DNA of 64,000 bases from Jeotgalibacillus malaysiensis (lineage in GTDB: Bacteria; Bacillota; Bacilli; Bacillales; Jeotgalibacillaceae). How positions within the stretch are numbered: the first letter of the stretch is position 1; each line of letters begins with the position of its first letter. This document shows, in pieces, positions 33,883 to 41,846 of this stretch. The position numbers and the translations under genes are program-made. Under the pieces are notes generated by a model that made no database searches, was not told the origin of the DNA, and saw nothing but the letters and a program-made list of their open reading frames with translations. The stretch lies in NCBI GenBank assembly GCA_000818095.1, contig CP009417.1, positions 539,071-603,070 on the forward strand, read 5' to 3'.

Positions 33883-34440
33883 ATGACTAGCGTTGAGAAG
33901 GAACGACTTTATCAACTTGCACAGCATTTTTTGAAAGCGTTAAAAGGAGATGTTCCCTATCTCTCAAATGATAATCGGGAATGGGAAGAATTCATTGAAC
34001 ACTGGCTCATTGATATGCCGATTGAAGAAGAAATGGAGAAGATGTCTATTCTTTATGAAGTCCTTCAACCTGAATTCCCGCTACGTGGAGTGATTTATCG
34101 TGGCATGCAGACAGAAGAGGGCAGTGTGTTACAGCCGAAACAATTTGCTGGATTTTCGACGGATAAAGAAGTTGCAAAGTTCTTCGCTGGATATAGTCCA
34201 ATGTATTCTGGGAATCAGTATCGTGAAGGAGACCATTGGCTCTTAGAGGTCAATGTTCAGGAGGCATTCAGTCTGATTGAAGTATTGCCGATACTGGATA
34301 AAAAAACAACAAGCAAGGACTTGCAAGAAGCTATCATGCACAATGCTTGGGAAAGTGAAGTTATTTCACCACTTACAGAAGATATGCTCGGATTGCTCAA
34401 GGCTTATACAGAGCCGAAGAAGTATGGAATTAGTTGGTAA
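33883..34440 (+). CDS. mono-ADP-ribosyltransferase (R-S-E type) 1
   Basis: 185 aa from the ATG after GAGGAGG. ADP-ribosylating-toxin layout: catalytic Arg in VIYRGM (about 75), the S-T-S-like strand AGFSTDKEVAKFFAG (about 95-109), and the E-x-E-type motif NAWESEVISPL near 160. These residues bind NAD and place ADP-ribose on a target, probably arginine. No secretion signal, so it acts inside the cell, as T4 Alt/ModA do on host RNA polymerase. Tandem with a close paralogue. Confidence 0.75.
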   Translation: MTSVEKERLYQLAQHFLKALKGDVPYLSNDNREWEEFIEHWLIDMPIEEEMEKMSILYEVLQPEFPLRGVIYRGMQTEEGSVLQPKQFAGFSTDKEVAKFFAGYSPMYSGNQYREGDHWLLEVNVQEAFSLIEVLPILDKKTTSKDLQEAIMHNAWESEVISPLTEDMLGLLKAYTEPKKYGISW

Positions 34441-34480
34441 ACACCCCTAAAAGGGATTTTATTTAAAAGGAGGAACTGTC

Positions 34481-35134
34481 ATGACAGTCCAGGACAAAAC
34501 AGCGTATCAATTAGAAGCGGAAAAAAGTATCGAGGTGTTTGCGAAATACGTATTAAACGATTGTTTGTACGACAACACCTTAGATGAAATTCGTGAATGG
34601 GAAGAGTTTATCATCAATTGGCTGAACGGAACAACTATCGGTGATTGCGAGTTTGAAATGGGATTACTCTTCGAAACCTTCCAGCCTTATTTCCCAGTTG
34701 GGGCTCCTATTTATCGTGGCATGCAACTAGCAGAAGGACAAGAACTTCGTCCGAAGCCGTATGCAAGCTTCTCTCTCGAAATCGAGGTGGCGAAGTATTT
34801 TGCCGGTTATAGCGAGGTCTATGACTACAGCGGGTATGCACCAGGCGGAGAGAACTATCTTCTCACGGTCAACTCAACAAAAGCGTTCGACTTATCTACC
34901 CTTTTACAGTTGTTATTAGAGAAAAGCGGGAACGAGGATATGCAAATTGCCATTGAAGAACGGATGTGGGAAACAGAAGTCATTGCTCCGCTAACCGAAG
35001 ACATGATTCAACAGGCAGAAATCTACACCTTTCCAAAAGAAAAGGAAAAGGTAAAAAAGCATAATATTTCAGGCGTGTCCTTTATGTTAGAACACGGTGA
35101 GAATGGCATGATTGTCAAAGGAGGCGTTCAATAA
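34481..35134 (+). CDS. mono-ADP-ribosyltransferase (R-S-E type) 2
   Basis: 217 aa with AAGGAGG before the ATG. Same motifs as its neighbour: PIYRGM (about 77), YASFSLEIEVAKYFAG (about 98-113) and ERMWETEVIAPL near 167. In the E-x-E motif both glutamates are kept (E-T-E). About half the positions match the upstream paralogue, so it is a tandem duplication. The extra C-terminal 30 residues form a basic tail. Confidence 0.75.
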   Translation: MTVQDKTAYQLEAEKSIEVFAKYVLNDCLYDNTLDEIREWEEFIINWLNGTTIGDCEFEMGLLFETFQPYFPVGAPIYRGMQLAEGQELRPKPYASFSLEIEVAKYFAGYSEVYDYSGYAPGGENYLLTVNSTKAFDLSTLLQLLLEKSGNEDMQIAIEERMWETEVIAPLTEDMIQQAEIYTFPKEKEKVKKHNISGVSFMLEHGENGMIVKGGVQ

Positions 35135-35490
35135 TGCAACACGTATTAATGGCAAAGGTATTCACGGTAGGTGCAGGAGATGACTATCAAACGGTGACTG
35201 CAATAGAAGTAGGAGATTTCTTGATTGATTCAAATGCTCATGTACAAGAATTGGCTAAAAAGGTGGGAGAGGCGATGGGATACGAAAACTGTCGATATGA
35301 TGGGTCTGACTATCCGGAAGATAATGAGTTCCATCTCACATATGATGTAGAGATGAGTAATTATCCTGACCTCACTCGAACAATTACGACCCAAGAAACA
35401 GTAAAAGTAGAGGTCGTGTCGTGCCTAAAGGTTCACGGGAAGCTCTTTGAACTAAAAGAGTTTCATCAAAACAAATATATTGATTTGTAA
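35134..35490 (+). CDS. hypothetical protein coupled to ADP-ribosyltransferase
   Basis: 118 aa; start overlaps the upstream stop (TAATG) with AAAGGAGG before it. Alpha/beta, acidic. Could be a partner or immunity-type protein given the coupling, but no family supports that. Confidence 0.55.
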   Translation: MQHVLMAKVFTVGAGDDYQTVTAIEVGDFLIDSNAHVQELAKKVGEAMGYENCRYDGSDYPEDNEFHLTYDVEMSNYPDLTRTITTQETVKVEVVSCLKVHGKLFELKEFHQNKYIDL

Positions 35491-35494
35491 GGAG

Positions 35495-35525
35495 TACAAA
35501 AGACGCATCTTGCGTCTTTTGTGTT
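35495..35525 (+). terminator. intrinsic terminator
   Basis: AAAAGACGCA/TGCGTCTTTT hairpin. Confidence 0.85.
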
Positions 35526-35596
35526 GCCAGGTAAGCAGTAACAATCAATCACGTTACCATACTAACGGCATCAAGAGAATGAAATTTATCGAACAT

Positions 35597-35632
35597 AAAA
35601 GACAGGAGCACTAGCTCCTGTCTTTTATTTAT
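35597..35632. terminator. bidirectional terminator
   Basis: AAAAGACAGGAGC/GCTCCTGTCTTTT hairpin downstream of the minus-strand NTPase gene. Confidence 0.9.
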
Positions 35633-35637
35633 CTTGT

Positions 35638-36384
35638 TTATTTTGATTTCACTTCACTCAACCAGTCCCGTGCCGCCTCTTGTAGAAAGAGAATCTTCTT
35701 AGCTTGCTCTCTCGTTGTATCAATTTTGCAATCAAGAGCGGACATCTTTCTGAGGTAAATCCATCCATCAGACTCTAAGTCCGTGCTGTTTTTGCGGAGA
35801 CGTCGTTTTTCATCCATTTCACTGACTAGTTCATTGCGATTTCCTTCTTCATCAAAAACAATCATCACCTGACAGAAATCTTCAAACGTGTAATCTGGCT
35901 TCTCGTTTTCTAAAAGACCTAGCATTAATTCAAAGTGCCGTTCGCCTACACGTGTAAAGTAATGATTGGTATCAGAAGGGATTAATCGATGAAGAGCGAA
36001 CTCACCATGGAAGACAATGTCTTTCGGGTGAACATCACGTAATTTATATGATTGCGTCTTATCAAACGCTTTGACTTGAAAGTGTTCATGCAAGAACACC
36101 CAGTCTTCTTTATCCATTTTTTCATAAATCGGTTGGCTCGTGACCATAAATTTGGCATATGGGAGCAACTCCAACATTGAATTTAAAAAGTCTCGTAGTG
36201 AGATTCCCTTTTCTTCAACGACTTGACTAATACCATCAAGTACTACGATTTCACAGTCAATGCCATCATTGTAGGCACTATCTCTTGTGAACCCCACACT
36301 TTTTGCCAACATCTTTCCAATTGCTTCTGATTTTCCAGCTCCGGCTTCTCCAAAGATGAAAATTCCTCGTTTTTTGTCTGTCAT
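35638..36384 (-). CDS. P-loop NTPase
   Basis: 248 aa. Walker A GEAGAGKS at residues 12-19; Walker B-like CEIVVLDGI near 47; a sensor-like TSQPI near 98. The size and simple architecture resemble small AAA/STAND-like phage NTPases or a nucleotide-binding regulator. Start follows AAGGACG. Transcribed from a type-1 palindrome read leftwards. Confidence 0.65.
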   Translation of the reverse strand: MTDKKRGIFIFGEAGAGKSEAIGKMLAKSVGFTRDSAYNDGIDCEIVVLDGISQVVEEKGISLRDFLNSMLELLPYAKFMVTSQPIYEKMDKEDWVFLHEHFQVKAFDKTQSYKLRDVHPKDIVFHGEFALHRLIPSDTNHYFTRVGERHFELMLGLLENEKPDYTFEDFCQVMIVFDEEGNRNELVSEMDEKRRLRKNSTDLESDGWIYLRKMSALDCKIDTTREQAKKILFLQEAARDWLSEVKSK

Positions 36385-36459
36385 AGACTATCACGTCCTT
36401 TTTTAGTAGTCGGATACACCCTATTCCATCAAGGTTAAGAGTCGTATCTCGCTATAGTT

Positions 36460-36488
36460 AGAATAAACTATATTTTGACAATAGTCAA
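36460..36488 (-). promoter_or_regulatory. type-1 palindromic promoter, minus strand
   Basis: TTGACAATAGTCAA (36475-36488 on plus). Read on the minus strand it gives TTGACT, 17 bp, TATTCT (36465-36460). No usable -10 box exists on the plus strand, so it serves the NTPase gene. Confidence 0.7.
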
Positions 36489-36510
36489 TAAAAAATGGTC
36501 GTACCAACAG

Positions 36511-36585
36511 GAATTAACCATTCGCTTCGCAAATAGAATAGTTTATCAAGACAATACAGTTGTGTATCAACACTTTACTTTCAAA
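36511..36585 (+). promoter_or_regulatory. type-2 promoter and leader hairpin
   Basis: GAATTA (36511-36516), 17 bp, TAGAAT (36534-36539). Hairpin GTGT-ATCA-ACAC (36562-36573), then TTACTTTCAAAGGAG. Confidence 0.65.
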
Positions 36586-36596
36586 GGAGAATGAAG

Positions 36597-37601
36597 ATGA
36601 AAAAATATGAGTTTACAGGTGAAAGCTATAAGCAAGAAATGCCAGTTGGGGTAGAAGCAAGAGAACATGTTACCGTATATCAGATTCGTGCGTTAGTTGA
36701 CATTCCAGCACACAACGTGAAGAGGGGTGACCTCGGAGGTTGGATTGAAAAAGAGGAGAATTTATCTCACGAAGGGCAATGTTGGCTAGGAAATGGGGTT
36801 ATTTCAGGAAGTTCTACCGTAAAAGGGGATATTCTTGTTGGAAACCATGAAGAAGAAGCGAGAAGCTGTCATATCCGTGGAAACAGTCACATTAACGGAA
36901 GCGGTTTACTTTCCGGTGTTTTCGTCGATAACTCAATAATTAATGGACATATTGTTTCATATGACACATGTTTTGACTTTTCTTATCTAGAAGGAAACAT
37001 TAAAGCCTTTGAGGGACTTCTTAAACAATGCCATATCAAATCAAATGGAGAAAAGATTGTTCTTTTTTACTGCGTCCTCATCCCTTCTTCAGGAAGACTG
37101 AAGATTACGAATAAAGACAATAAACCGTTAAGATTAGAACACGTTCGTATCGACTTTGAGAAGGGTTCTGGAGACCACTTCATTAACGCTTTTGGCGAAA
37201 TGAAGCGTGTGTACAGCGAGGATTTGAGTGGACTATCCGTGCATGGACATGTAGATATTGAATGTCTCGATTTAGAAGAAAAAAGTTCCCTTCACATTCT
37301 GAACTGTTCAAAAGGTGTGAAAATCCAAGGGACTTCTACTCAAAATCCCGTTTACTTTACAACTGGCGTAAAGCGAATTTGTTGTTCTCATATTGAAGGA
37401 TGTGTGACGTTAAAAGGAAATATTACCGTTATTGACTCCGATATTTCTGATTACGCAGAAGTTCACAACCATTCGGAAGACGAATTTTCCTTGGAACGAA
37501 TCAACATGAAAGACTACACGAAGTTGGAACGATTCAAGGATGGTCAAACGGAGTTGAAGGATGTTGGTCTGGTTGCAGACGAACACTTGGTATTGAATTG
37601 A
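36597..37601 (+). CDS. YdcK-like beta-helix protein C
   Basis: 334 aa; the second ATG is used because the first abuts AAAGGAG. N-terminal module VYQIRALVDIPAHNVKRGD, LGGWIEKEENLSHEGQCW, then WLGNGVISGSS and strand-turn repeats. Closest to copy D (37747), which lacks its middle third. Confidence 0.7.
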   Translation: MKKYEFTGESYKQEMPVGVEAREHVTVYQIRALVDIPAHNVKRGDLGGWIEKEENLSHEGQCWLGNGVISGSSTVKGDILVGNHEEEARSCHIRGNSHINGSGLLSGVFVDNSIINGHIVSYDTCFDFSYLEGNIKAFEGLLKQCHIKSNGEKIVLFYCVLIPSSGRLKITNKDNKPLRLEHVRIDFEKGSGDHFINAFGEMKRVYSEDLSGLSVHGHVDIECLDLEEKSSLHILNCSKGVKIQGTSTQNPVYFTTGVKRICCSHIEGCVTLKGNITVIDSDISDYAEVHNHSEDEFSLERINMKDYTKLERFKDGQTELKDVGLVADEHLVLN

Positions 37602-37615
37602 ATTGAAATTAATTG

Positions 37616-37643
37616 AACAGAGGAGACATTCTCTGTTTTTTTA
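37616..37643 (+). terminator. intrinsic terminator
   Basis: AACAGAGGA/TTCTCTGTT stem, T7 tail. Confidence 0.85.
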
Positions 37644-37735
37644 TGAAAGAAGGAAACCTGAAGTAGTATAAATAAGTACAATCAAAGGTGTCAGATATTG
37701 ACTATTTACCCTGGGCGGGGTACCAAACTTTTAAA
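37641..37735 (+). promoter_or_regulatory. type-2 promoter and double-hairpin leader
   Basis: TTATGA (37641-37646), 17 bp, TAGTAT (37664-37669). First hairpin GTCA-GATAT-TGAC (37690-37702), second TACCC/GGGTA (37707-37722), then TTTTAAAGGAG. Same double design as at 43620. Confidence 0.65.
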
Positions 37736-37746
37736 GGAGACTATTT

Positions 37747-38394
37747 ATGAAAAAGTATGAGTTAACAGGTGAAAAGTTTACAGAGTCATATTATGACAGT
37801 AGAGGAGACCGAAAAACAGCCGTTGTCTATCGAATCCGAGCATTGGTGAACATCCCGGAGCACAAGGTTCACGCTGGTGATATAGGAGGATGGGTTGAAA
37901 AAGAAGAAAACCTCTCCCATGAAGGAAACTGTTGGCTGGGGAATGGCATCATCTGTGGAGAATCTTCTGTTTCAGGAGATGTCTTGATTGGAGATATCAA
38001 TGTTGAAGAAACGTATTCCGGCATTCGTGGAAGCAGTAAAATTGATGCGACCGGTATCATGCTTCATGTTTCAGTAGAAAACTCAACGCTAAAAGGCAAT
38101 CTAAACCTATACAGTTGCCAACTTGAAGACAGTACGGTGAGCGGAAATGTATCTCTAGACGAAAGTGACTTTCTGCGATGTAAGATAGAAGGGGATGTAG
38201 AAGTATCCGGTGCAGTTAACTTGAACGATTCAAAACTCAGTGATTGCTCAAAAGTAATTAATACGTCAGCAGGGTTACTCTTTCTAAGACGAGTCAACAT
38301 GTCAGAATACTCCCGCATTTTTTGCGAAGGAGAAGGCGGAAACACGTTATCCAATATCTCGCTAGTCGGAGAAGAAATAATAAAAATGACATAA
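37747..38394 (+). CDS. YdcK-like beta-helix protein D (short)
   Basis: 215 aa, AAAGGAG before the ATG. N-terminus VYRIRALVNIPEHKVHAGD, IGGWVEKEENLSHEGNCW nearly identical to copy C, as is the end (RRVNMSEYSRI). About 120 fewer residues than C, consistent with loss or gain of repeat coils. Confidence 0.7.
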   Translation: MKKYELTGEKFTESYYDSRGDRKTAVVYRIRALVNIPEHKVHAGDIGGWVEKEENLSHEGNCWLGNGIICGESSVSGDVLIGDINVEETYSGIRGSSKIDATGIMLHVSVENSTLKGNLNLYSCQLEDSTVSGNVSLDESDFLRCKIEGDVEVSGAVNLNDSKLSDCSKVINTSAGLLFLRRVNMSEYSRIFCEGEGGNTLSNISLVGEEIIKMT

Positions 38395-38395
38395 G

Positions 38396-38424
38396 AAAAG
38401 CAGAGGAATCCTCTGCTTTTTGTT
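38396..38424 (+). terminator. intrinsic terminator
   Basis: AAAAGCAGAGGA/TCCTCTGCTTTTT hairpin; stem arms match the terminator at 29168. Confidence 0.9.
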
Positions 38425-38461
38425 TTCTACGGATTTCTATGTTGTTATCAAGGAAAATTGA

Positions 38462-39496
38462 TTAAGATGCAATGGATGAGGATGCTGAAGAGTAAGACTG
38501 AAAGAGTTCTTTCACTCGTCTCAAAAACTCTTTTGAAATCGTTTGCTCAAAGAACAGAACATCCCGCTCCAAGAAATACAATTGATTTACATGATATTTC
38601 CCATCTGGAGAGAATTGACGCCGGTTAAAGTTCACGCCTTCTCCTTTATTTGATTGCAGTAACGAATCGTACACTTTATAATCAAGCCTTTCTTCGAATA
38701 CATACACCTTTTCACATAAAGCCATTCGCTTGATGACCTCATTTTTTTGGAGCTCAATTGTTGGATAGTCTGCCTCGTACAAAAAGATGAAACCATGTGT
38801 GGATTTTCGTTTTCCACTCAACACTTCATACAGTATCTTTTCCTTTATCTTAGGATAAGAAGATACCACATCTTGTATCGAATCAAATACATCCGAGAAG
38901 AATCCATCCTTTGCATAGGCAACAATCCGACGTATCGTTTGCTCCTTTTTAATCATTTTCCTTCTCAATATCTCTTCTTGTTGTAAAGCTTCTGTTGGAA
39001 AATCGTCTTCGTAAAGGAAGGTTTGATTGTAATAGGTCAATCGCTCGCCTCGACAGGTCTTCGCTATACCCGTATCAAGAGCTCCAATCGCATCAGCCGC
39101 TTCCTGAAGGGAAGAATAGACCGTTACAAACTGTTCTTGTTCATTGTAATGACAGACCGATTTGCTGGTGTCGGGCGTTGCATCTCCCCCGGGTGTCATA
39201 TTGTAGCCTTTTTCTTTGTCTACAAACGTTTTGTAGTAGGAAATCCATTCCGCTTCTTTTCGATTAAGGTCATCCATATCCTGAGCCGTGTCAATCACTG
39301 ACCATTCAAAGGCATCTGGATACTTACGTAATGCATGTTGGAACCGAAAACGTTGTTTGCGACACCGTGCATGATACAGGTGTTGCTGTTTACGCTTCTC
39401 CAAGCTCCATTTCGTCTGACCAATATACCGTTTTCCATTGATTTTATTCTCTGCCATATAGACAATTCCATATGGTTCCGTATCGTGTAGAGCCAT
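38462..39496 (-). CDS. GIY-YIG endonuclease with repeat modules
   Basis: 344 aa; the ATG 8 nt after GGAGG is chosen over upstream GTG/ATG codons. GIY-YIG domain: GIVYMAENKINGKRYIGQT, R in KRKQQHLYHARC, and GYNMTPGGDA near 98. Three NUMOD/IENR1-like modules follow, of which SVCHYNEQEQFV and IVAYAKDGFF are clear. A paralogue of the enzyme at 17652. Sits between two YdcK-like genes, so it may have invaded that array. Confidence 0.8.
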   Translation of the reverse strand: MALHDTEPYGIVYMAENKINGKRYIGQTKWSLEKRKQQHLYHARCRKQRFRFQHALRKYPDAFEWSVIDTAQDMDDLNRKEAEWISYYKTFVDKEKGYNMTPGGDATPDTSKSVCHYNEQEQFVTVYSSLQEAADAIGALDTGIAKTCRGERLTYYNQTFLYEDDFPTEALQQEEILRRKMIKKEQTIRRIVAYAKDGFFSDVFDSIQDVVSSYPKIKEKILYEVLSGKRKSTHGFIFLYEADYPTIELQKNEVIKRMALCEKVYVFEERLDYKVYDSLLQSNKGEGVNFNRRQFSPDGKYHVNQLYFLERDVLFFEQTISKEFLRRVKELFQSYSSASSSIAS

Positions 39497-39592
39497 CGCT
39501 CGTTCCTCCATTGTCTTGTGACCATTCACACCTCTTCTTGATTTCTATTATTCTATCGATGTGGAAGACAAACTATAAATACGAGTCCCCTG

Positions 39593-39673
39593 TGATATGA
39601 ATCAAGAAGCATTAGTAGAATGAAAAGATAAGAAGAACAAGGAGTCAATTCGTTGACCATTTATTTTAAAGGA
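39593..39673 (+). promoter_or_regulatory. type-2 promoter and leader hairpin
   Basis: TGATAT (39593-39598), 17 bp, TAGAAT (39616-39621). Hairpin GTCAA-TTCG-TTGAC (39644-39657) with a UUCG loop, then CATTTATTTTAAAGGAGG. Confidence 0.6.
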
Positions 39674-39682
39674 GGAAGTAAC

Positions 39683-40675
39683 ATGTTGAAATATGAATTC
39701 ACAGGAAACACAAGGTTCCAAATGTACAATGGCGTGAACGATGAATTTCGCTCCATTCGAGCTCTCCGGGATATTCCGGTTCATGGCGTAAAAGCTGGAG
39801 ACTTGGGAGGATGGATTGCTGTTGGTTCTGAACTGTCCCAAGAAGGCGACGCCTGGATTTCAGGGAATTCTTATTTGTATAGAGATACAAAGGTTTCCGG
39901 CGATGTCTTGATTAAAGAGTCGTATATTTATGAATCGAATATACATGGCGAGGGAATCATTCTGTGTTCGAATGTTTTAAAATCAAATCTGCATCAAACC
40001 GATTTTAATCGTGTCGAACATAGTCTTCTATCTCATGTAGAGGCAAAGGAAGCATTGCTCGAAATGGACTCGTCGGCTCTTAAGCACGTAGAAGTGAAGA
40101 ATACTGTGCTAAAAATGAAGGAAAGCAACCTCAAATCATTAGGTGAGTGTCCCTTGGTTATTCTGACAGAGCAAAAGCGATTCATCATGACCGGCAGTGA
40201 GGTTTTTATTAAGACTGACCATCCTGACCACGCACGTGTTCATCACAACGTGACGATAAACAATGTAAATGTAAAACGGGGTGAAGCATTAAAAATGCTT
40301 GCAGGGTTTGAACCATTCAAGTGGGAAAATCTCATCTTAAAGAACATGGAAATTCACCATGGACATGTGTATCCGTCTAAAGAGAAGGGGTATTCACATA
40401 TTGCCGGAACAGAAAGCGAAAGAATTTTGATTGAAGATTCATATTTTCAAAGTCAAGATTCTACAGTTAATGGAAAAATACGATTAGAAGGGGGTCTTCT
40501 CTTAGAGAAATCCACAATTGAAGGAATGTCTTCACTTGTAAACCATGGAAAAGGTGAATTATCACTGCGAAACATTCGATTGACTGAAATGGCGAGCATT
40601 ACAAAAGAATCAGAGTTCGCCCTTGAACTTCAAAATAAATCGTATGGTGCAGAAGATGTAGTGGTTTTGGGATAA
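39683..40675 (+). CDS. YdcK-like beta-helix protein E
   Basis: 330 aa from the ATG 7 nt after AAAGGAGG. N-terminus IRALRDIPVHGVKAGD, LGGWIAVGSELSQEGDAW, then SGNSYLYRDTKVSGDVLI repeats. The most divergent of the five copies. Followed by a zinc-ribbon gene 30 nt on. Confidence 0.7.
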   Translation: MLKYEFTGNTRFQMYNGVNDEFRSIRALRDIPVHGVKAGDLGGWIAVGSELSQEGDAWISGNSYLYRDTKVSGDVLIKESYIYESNIHGEGIILCSNVLKSNLHQTDFNRVEHSLLSHVEAKEALLEMDSSALKHVEVKNTVLKMKESNLKSLGECPLVILTEQKRFIMTGSEVFIKTDHPDHARVHHNVTINNVNVKRGEALKMLAGFEPFKWENLILKNMEIHHGHVYPSKEKGYSHIAGTESERILIEDSYFQSQDSTVNGKIRLEGGLLLEKSTIEGMSSLVNHGKGELSLRNIRLTEMASITKESEFALELQNKSYGAEDVVVLG

Positions 40676-40705
40676 TCAGTCATCAAAATAAAAAGGGGAA
40701 TGAAT

Positions 40706-40990
40706 ATGAATACAACGCTTTATTCGATTCGAGAAGATGTGAAATGTGTAAAGTGTGGGAATAAAGGAGCGGTTAAACAATACGGAACTTATTATCCGAA
40801 TGGGATGAAAGAAAAGACCCCGAATAGTAAGGTCTATGAAAAGTACCGCAACACCCCCCATTTATCACGAACAGGTGGATTGGGTGGAACCATCCCTTAT
40901 CGATGCTTAAACTGCGAAAACAGCGGTCATATCGACATGGAAGGTTTAGAAGGATATCGAAAGGCATTTGAAACGATTAAAGAAGACTGA
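40706..40990 (+). CDS. small zinc-ribbon protein
   Basis: 94 aa; the second ATG is used because the first abuts GGGGA. Two CxxC knuckles (CVKCGNKG near 14; CLNCENSG near 71) could bind one zinc. Cytosolic, possibly nucleic-acid binding. Co-transcribed with YdcK-like E. Confidence 0.6.
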   Translation: MNTTLYSIREDVKCVKCGNKGAVKQYGTYYPNGMKEKTPNSKVYEKYRNTPHLSRTGGLGGTIPYRCLNCENSGHIDMEGLEGYRKAFETIKED

Positions 40991-41016
40991 CAGCTAACAC
41001 CCGTCAGTCTTTTTTC
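40983..41016 (+). terminator. intrinsic terminator
   Basis: AAGACTGAC/GTCAGTCTT stem, T6 tail. Confidence 0.9.
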
Positions 41017-41024
41017 TTTTTCTG

Positions 41025-41053
41025 TTGTGAAGTCACCTTTCCTCGACTACGAT
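41025..41053 (+). promoter_or_regulatory. possible type-2 promoter
   Basis: TTGTGA (41025-41030), 17 bp, TACGAT (41048-41053). Confidence 0.45.
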
Positions 41054-41090
41054 AATAGAAAATTCAGAAAATTAATAGGAGGGGAGTAGG

Positions 41091-41798
41091 ATGAATAAGT
41101 GGTTCGAATTAATCGACAATCAGACTGGGAAGCGATACCGAATTTCATATGAGAAGAATGTATCTACTGAAAAACGGGAACGGTGGCGGAAAGAATGGAA
41201 AGAAGGAAGAATTTCATTTGTATGTGGATGTGGCTGTCCTTTTGGAATCAATGCAAGAGGGGCGATGTACTATCCGGCAGAATTGAAAAATAAGAATGGG
41301 AATCGAAGACATGGAAAAGAGTGTATCAAATACCGAGAAGAAACCGAGCGTGAAAGAATGCTGATGGTTTTGAGTGCTATTCCGAAAAGACCGAAAGAAG
41401 CGGGGATTTATCGAGGAGATTGGGTTGAAATTTTTAAAGAATGGGATATGACAGAACCAGAACGTCTCTTAAAACAATTAATTTGTATTGAAGATGGTGT
41501 CGAACGTAAACTAACGAATTATGTACAAGATGTTAAAGAAGTGAACGAAAATTGCAGGTTCTTAGTATCTGGCGTGGTGAAAGAAATCAAGTGCTATCCC
41601 TATGGTTTTAGAAAGCTAACTCTATACACACCGTCAGGTAAACGTCATACTATTTGGTTATCGGATACGTTCTTTGATTCTTATCGAAATGAACTAAATG
41701 TCCAAGATAGATTTATTGGATTTTGTTATGTTCGTCACGAAAAATGGAAAGGTGAGTTGTATCGCAAAATCTATGTATTAGAAGGGCTGATTGCATAA
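41091..41798 (+). CDS. Cys-rich-patch hypothetical protein
   Basis: 235 aa, AGGAGGGG before the ATG. CGCGCPFG near 45 with H and C near 75 (RRHGKECIKY) may form a zinc site. The C-terminal half is strand-rich, OB-like (FLVSGVVKEIKCY). No family recognised. Last gene before the structured non-coding block. Confidence 0.55.
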   Translation: MNKWFELIDNQTGKRYRISYEKNVSTEKRERWRKEWKEGRISFVCGCGCPFGINARGAMYYPAELKNKNGNRRHGKECIKYREETERERMLMVLSAIPKRPKEAGIYRGDWVEIFKEWDMTEPERLLKQLICIEDGVERKLTNYVQDVKEVNENCRFLVSGVVKEIKCYPYGFRKLTLYTPSGKRHTIWLSDTFFDSYRNELNVQDRFIGFCYVRHEKWKGELYRKIYVLEGLIA

Positions 41799-41846
41799 GC
41801 GATTGGCTTTTTTATCTATGACGATTATTCAATCTACCAAATCTGC

